Assembly (NCBI GenBank): GCA_030425645.1
Contig: JAUHZK010000008.1
Coordinates: 62,001 to 126,000 of the forward strand
Direction: 5' to 3'
DNA length: 64,000 nucleotides
DNA from: Gammaproteobacteria bacterium
GTDB taxonomy: Bacteria; Pseudomonadota; Gammaproteobacteria; JAPPPA01
Positions within the stretch are counted from its first letter, which is position 1. The number at the start of each line of letters is the position of its first letter. The notes under the pieces are model-generated. The model did not search any database and was not told the DNA's origin. It was given only the letters and a program-made list of their open reading frames with translations. Shown piece after piece: positions 62,752 through 64,000 of this stretch. Position numbers and translations under genes: made by a program.

Positions 62752-64000
62752 ATGACTCAAGCCCCGTTACTTAAGCGCGTTGCGATTCTAGGTGGCAACC
62801 GAACCCCTTTCTGCCGCGCCTATAGTGACTTTGCTGCGGTCAGTAATATTGAGCTGCTTAGTGCCGCGTTAGCTGGGCTAGTAGAACGCCACCAACTACA
62901 GGGGCAAACTCTGGGTGAAGTCCAAGGCGGTGCGGTCCTTAAACATAGTGAAGACTTTAACCTAGTTCGCGAAGCGGTCTTATCCTCCGGTTTAGCCGCC
63001 GAAACGCCTACCACCGATGTTCAAATGGCCTGCGGCACCGGCTTGCAAGCAGCCTTAAATTTAGCTGGCAAAATCGCCAGCGGCCAAATTGATAGTGCAA
63101 TTGCCTGTGGGGTCGACAGCATTTCTCAGCGCCCGGTCTCGGCCAACAAAGCGCTACATGCAGAACTTAGCGCCACCGCCGGCAAGCCACTTTCGGCATC
63201 GGAGCTACAACAATTATTTGAAAACACACCCGCTCTCGCGATGCCCTACATCCCCGGCGTAGATGAGCGCCGCACCGGCAAAAGCATGGGCCAACACTGC
63301 GAAGAGATGATCACTGAATGGAACATCAGTCGCGCTGAGCAAGACAAACTCGCGCTGGCCTCACACCAGCAGCTAGCGCAATCTATCGCGGATGGGTTTC
63401 ACCAAGACTTAATCAGCCCTTGCTTTGGTGCCGAAGCCGACAATAACCTACGTGCCAACCTGCAAGCGGACAAGCTGGATAGCCTACGGCCGGTATTTTC
63501 GGCCAACGGCAGCATCACTGCCGGCAATGCCAGCGCCTTTACGGACGGAGCAGCCGCAGTGCTCATGGCCTCGGAACAATGGGCCAAAGACCAACAGCTA
63601 CCGGTACAGGCCTACCTCAGCTTCGGCAAAACCGCCGCCGTGAATTTCCAAGACGGCCACGAAGGGCTACTGCTCGCACCGGCCTATGCCGTCAGCCAGC
63701 TACTCGAACATGCCCAGCTATCGCTACAAGATTTTGACTACTACGAAATTCACGAAGCTTTTGCTGGCCAAGTACTATGCACCCTTAAAGCTTGGGAAGA
63801 TCCGCAATTCTGCAAGCAGCGCCTGGGGCGTAGCAGCGCCCTCGGCAGCATTGATCGCAACAAGTTGAACGTTAATGGCTCTTCCTTAGCCGCTGGCCAC
63901 CCCTTTGCCGCTACTGGCGCTCGCATCCTGCCAGTCTTAGCCAAGCTACTCGCTAACAAAGGACAGGGCCGCGGCCTTATTTCGATTTGCACCGCTGGCG
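62752..64000 (+). CDS. Acetyl-CoA C-acyltransferase (FadI-like thiolase), 5' part (partial)
   Basis: Thiolase of beta-oxidation or condensation; the gene runs off the right edge after 416 codons. Start MTQAPLLKRVAILGGNRTPF after AAGGAG. The acyl-accepting Cys94 is in MACGTGLQAALN; the HEAF motif (EIHEAFAGQVL), GHPFAATGAR and SICTAG (second Cys) follow. The RRTGKSMGQHCEEM loop is like FadI-type enzymes that act with FadJ. Probably a stand-alone thiolase; the paired FadJ/FadB-type gene would lie outside the window. Confidence 0.93.
   Translation, partial: MTQAPLLKRVAILGGNRTPFCRAYSDFAAVSNIELLSAALAGLVERHQLQGQTLGEVQGGAVLKHSEDFNLVREAVLSSGLAAETPTTDVQMACGTGLQAALNLAGKIASGQIDSAIACGVDSISQRPVSANKALHAELSATAGKPLSASELQQLFENTPALAMPYIPGVDERRTGKSMGQHCEEMITEWNISRAEQDKLALASHQQLAQSIADGFHQDLISPCFGAEADNNLRANLQADKLDSLRPVFSANGSITAGNASAFTDGAAAVLMASEQWAKDQQLPVQAYLSFGKTAAVNFQDGHEGLLLAPAYAVSQLLEHAQLSLQDFDYYEIHEAFAGQVLCTLKAWEDPQFCKQRLGRSSALGSIDRNKLNVNGSSLAAGHPFAATGARILPVLAKLLANKGQGRGLISICTAG

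Noticed and set aside
1-64000. CRISPR arrays, tRNA or rRNA genes, prophage, insertion sequences
   Set aside because: No regularly spaced direct repeats, no cloverleaf-forming gene in the gaps, and no transposase, integrase or phage structural frame was seen. The only mobile-like piece is the non-coding repeat at 60497-60909.

Overview
The window is a continuous stretch of chromosome from a gram-negative gammaproteobacterium. The gene order argC / DUF6776-like / bactofilin / erpA, the xseB-ispA ... dxs block, minCDE, outer-membrane-type signal peptides and several lipoproteins of the Cys-polyGly type fit a marine, Cellvibrionales-like (for example Spongiibacteraceae-like) organism. That placement is an inference from gene content, not from a search. 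Coding density is high, base composition is moderate, and I see no tRNA, rRNA, CRISPR array, phage or transposase. Both ends cut genes: parE on the left and a thiolase on the right.

Layout. 1-7.1 kb: parE (partial), then xseB-ispA, a large exported repeat protein with its own terminator, then dxs-folE2 (isoprenoid precursors and folate). 7.1-9.99 kb: a long structured leader and an S8 subtilisin-like lipoprotein; a diverged paralogue lies at 22.6-25.1 kb on the other strand. 10-16 kb: transporters (two TauE/SafE proteins, a bile-acid-symporter-family protein), a Nudix CoA pyrophosphatase, an SDR, a small lipoprotein, a Tag-like glycosylase and a hotdog thioesterase. 16-18.9 kb: a di-iron membrane hydroxylase, radical SAM ArsS and methyltransferase ArsM, i.e. 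arsenosugar synthesis; the matching TIGR04283-type glycosyltransferase is at 44.9 kb. 19-22.4 kb: cytosolic hybrid kinase, SRPBCC protein, MsrB, and a LolA-like protein of the kind that partners MMPL/RND pumps; such a pump is at 28.6-30.9 kb.

25.5-38.7 kb is mostly core: minCDE, pyrE, an acyl-CoA thioesterase, MMPL pump, AmpG, a Rieske protein, the erpA-bactofilin-DUF6776-argC operon, a ClC channel, HemJ and a 2-Cys peroxiredoxin. 38.9-41.1 kb holds a triple-PAS histidine kinase with a single-domain response regulator. 41.1-51.6 kb: SixA, a lone hydantoinase A, MutM (TTG start), ZapG/DUF1043, glycosyltransferase, DUF349 protein, rhomboid protease, thioredoxin-like protein and a CPA1-type antiporter. 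51.7-56.3 kb: a CaiB-type CoA transferase with an unusual insert, a wax ester synthase/DGAT, and glmS.

The most interesting parts are in 56.4-62.7 kb. A Fur-box-controlled operon encodes a porin, a secreted FMN-binding protein (predicted to be covalently flavinylated) and a PepSY transmembrane protein, which looks like an extracytosolic electron-transfer or iron-reduction module. A perfect intrinsic terminator lies inside the signal-peptide codons of its second gene. Further on is a ~410-bp non-coding element made of two inverted, hairpin-capped units. Just before the thiolase gene is a candidate small RNA or leader (about 62478-62670) in which four convincing hairpins, including the terminator, plus a weak fifth, each place ACCCC in the loop.
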